In this document: positions 7,308-8,276 of the stretch, piece after piece
Layout of the letters: each line of letters begins with the position of its first letter
How positions within the stretch are numbered: position 1 is the first letter of the stretch
Source: Candidatus Nanopelagicales bacterium
GTDB taxonomy: Bacteria > Actinomycetota > Actinomycetes > S36-B12 > UBA10799
NCBI GenBank assembly: GCA_030699055.1
Contig: JAUYKX010000064.1
Span: forward strand, 1-8,276
Length of the DNA stretch: 8,276 bases
Reading direction: 5' to 3'
The notes under the pieces: generated by a model
Database searches by the model: none
Told to the model about the DNA's origin: nothing
The model's input: the letters and a program-made list of their open reading frames with translations, nothing else
Made by a program: the position numbers and the translations under genes

Positions 7308-7606
7308 TGAACCCGCAGTATTACCTCGGCCTGTCGGCGATCCTGTTCACCCTGGGAGCGCTCGGCGTGCTGGTGCGACGCAACGCGATCGTCGTGTTCA
7401 TGTGCATCGAGATCATGTTGAACTCGGCGAACCTGGCCTTCGTGGCCTTCGCCCAGATGAATCGCAACCTCGATGGCCAGATGATTGCGTTTTTCGTCAT
7501 GATCGTCGCGGCGGCTGAAGTGGTGGTCGGCCTGGCCATCATCATGACTGTTTTCCGAACCCGTAAGTCGGCATCCGTCGACGGACCGAACCTACTGAAG
7601 TACTGA
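7307..7606 (+). CDS. nuoK: NADH-quinone oxidoreductase subunit K (ND4L-like)
   Basis: Encodes 99 residues, the usual length for NuoK, a small three-helix membrane subunit that links the quinone end of complex I to the antiporter-like subunits. Hydrophobic segments lie at about 4-23, 27-50 and 58-84. The two essential buried glutamates are present: E35 in [11 protein letters not shown] and E71 in [11 protein letters not shown], equivalent to E. coli Glu36 and Glu72. The protein starts [14 protein letters not shown] and ends LLKY. The GTG start shares its first G with the nuoJ TAG stop (TAGTG), and a perfect GGAGGTGA precedes it. It is followed by the only real gap in the window, 21 bases, before nuoL. 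Confidence 0.97.
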   Translation: MNPQYYLGLSAILFTLGALGVLVRRNAIVVFMCIEIMLNSANLAFVAFAQMNRNLDGQMIAFFVMIVAAAEVVVGLAIIMTVFRTRKSASVDGPNLLKY

Positions 7607-7616
7607 CCCCGGCAGC

Positions 7617-7622
7617 GAAGGA
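7617..7622 (+). promoter_or_regulatory. Ribosome binding site for nuoL
   Basis: GAAGGA lies five bases before GTG 7628 in the 21-base nuoK-nuoL gap (7607-7627), which holds nothing else of note. It supports GTG 7628 as the start over in-frame alternatives inside the gene. Confidence 0.6.
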
Positions 7623-7627
7623 ATGAA

Positions 7628-8276
7628 GTGAGCATCACAAGCACCCTGGGTGCGTCGATGAGCGACACCGCAACCGGTCCCACGGTTGACGCGGTCGCTG
7701 CGGCGACGGGAGTGTCGGCGTGGATGTGGCTCCTGCTGGCATTCCCCGCGTTCGGCGCCGCAGTACTGATCATTGGTGGCAGGCGGACGGACAAGTGGGG
7801 CCACATCTTCGCCACGTTCATGCCGGTGGGCTCGTTCGTCGTTGCGGCCGCGATCTTCTTCCAGATGTGGGCCAAGCCCGCCAACGAGCGGCCGGTCGGC
7901 ATCCACCTGTGGGACTGGCTGGTGGTCGGGGACTTCCAGGCGCCGTTCAACCTGCAGATCGATCAGTTGTCGATGGTGTTCGTCCTACTCATCACCGGAG
8001 TCGGTTCACTGATCCACATCTATTCACTCGGCTACATGAAGCACGATCCCGGCCGCCGGAAGTTCTTCGGCTACATGAATCTGTTCATCGCGGCGATGTT
8101 GCTGCTCGTGCTGGCGGATAACTACCTGCTGCTGTACGTGGGCTGGGAGGGCGTCGGCTTGGCGTCCTACCTCCTGGTCGGGTTCTGGGAGTTCAAGCCC
8201 AGTGCGGCGGTTGCCGCAAAGAAGGCTTTCGTGGCCAACCGCGTGGGCGACATCGGACTATCGCTTGCCATCATGT
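7628..8276 (+). CDS. nuoL: NADH-quinone oxidoreductase subunit L, N-terminal part (partial)
   Basis: The frame from GTG 7628 is open to the right edge and gives 216 residues, about a third of a typical NuoL of 600 or more. NuoL is the distal antiporter-like membrane subunit, with a proton channel and the long lateral helix (beyond this window). Diagnostic segments are [20 protein letters not shown] (107-126), [20 protein letters not shown] (129-148), and the channel helix [18 protein letters not shown] (170-187) with the essential glutamate E174, equivalent to E. coli Glu144. NRVGD at 204-208 ends in D208, equivalent to E. coli Asp178. The first 30 residues are small and polar (Ala, Ser, Thr rich) and exceed the usual N-terminus, so the true start could be later; ATG 7658, GTG 7712 and ATG 7724 are in frame. 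GTG 7628 is favoured by its ribosome binding site. The channel lysine downstream cannot be checked. Confidence 0.95.
   Translation, partial: MSITSTLGASMSDTATGPTVDAVAAATGVSAWMWLLLAFPAFGAAVLIIGGRRTDKWGHIFATFMPVGSFVVAAAIFFQMWAKPANERPVGIHLWDWLVVGDFQAPFNLQIDQLSMVFVLLITGVGSLIHIYSLGYMKHDPGRRKFFGYMNLFIAAMLLLVLADNYLLLYVGWEGVGLASYLLVGFWEFKPSAAVAAKKAFVANRVGDIGLSLAIM

Noticed and set aside
7623..7631. ATG AAG TGA as a translated two-codon leader of nuoL
   Set aside because: The GAAGGA ribosome binding site directly abuts this ATG, too close for initiation, so it is more likely incidental. It is mentioned only in the junction finding.
7720..8121. A 133-codon + strand open frame over the nuoL start
   Set aside because: It is out of frame with NuoL, whose frame from 7628 shows clear family motifs to the window edge.
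1..8276. A novel or accessory system hidden in the window
   Set aside because: Essentially every base is accounted for by nuoD-nuoL coding sequence with intact family motifs, and there is no intergenic space above 21 bases.

Overview
The window is an internal slice of a respiratory complex I (NADH:quinone oxidoreductase, nuo) operon. Every gene lies on the + strand. In order it holds the last 40 codons of nuoD, complete nuoE, nuoF, nuoG, nuoH, nuoI, nuoJ and nuoK, and the first 216 codons of nuoL, which runs off the right edge. The order D-E-F-G-H-I-J-K-L is the standard bacterial 14-gene nuo order, so nuoA-C should lie to the left and the rest of nuoL plus nuoM and nuoN to the right.

The source is most likely a member of the Actinomycetota. 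The DNA is GC-rich with G/C-rich third codon positions, and several starts are GTG (nuoF, nuoG, nuoK, nuoL). nuoC/D are not fused at the visible NuoD end, and the proteins carry tails I associate with actinobacterial complex I: a post-ferredoxin tail on NuoE, a ninth membrane segment and a proline-rich FPVPPLPGQ tail on NuoH, and a long tail with a YARHNAV-type motif on NuoJ. I cannot name a genus from sequence alone.

Layout: positions 1-123 are the NuoD C-terminus. Positions 123-4563 encode the NADH-oxidising electron-input module: NuoE (cluster N1a), NuoF (FMN, NADH, N3) and NuoG (N1b, N4, N5 and the optional N7). Positions 4560-5870 encode NuoH, the membrane subunit at the quinone site. 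Positions 5863-6456 encode NuoI (N6a and N6b). Positions 6453-8276 encode the membrane-arm subunits NuoJ, NuoK and the start of the antiporter-like NuoL. Electrons pass from NADH to FMN, along the iron-sulphur chain in F, E, G and I, and to quinone (probably menaquinone in this lineage) at the NuoD/NuoH interface. The released energy drives proton pumping through the H, J, K and L chain.

The genes are extremely tightly packed. Each junction from D/E to J/K overlaps by 1 to 8 bases, which implies translational coupling, and the only gap is 21 bases between nuoK and nuoL. There is no room for internal promoters outside coding sequence, and I see no RNA gene, mobile element, CRISPR array or canonical terminator. 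All diagnostic cofactor and proton-path residues that I could check are present, so this looks like a functional housekeeping operon and not a novel system. The most unusual thing is a perfect 10-bp-stem hairpin inside nuoG (3634-3655). Lesser points are the lineage-specific tails, ambiguous starts for nuoF and nuoL, and a few short intragenic repeats.
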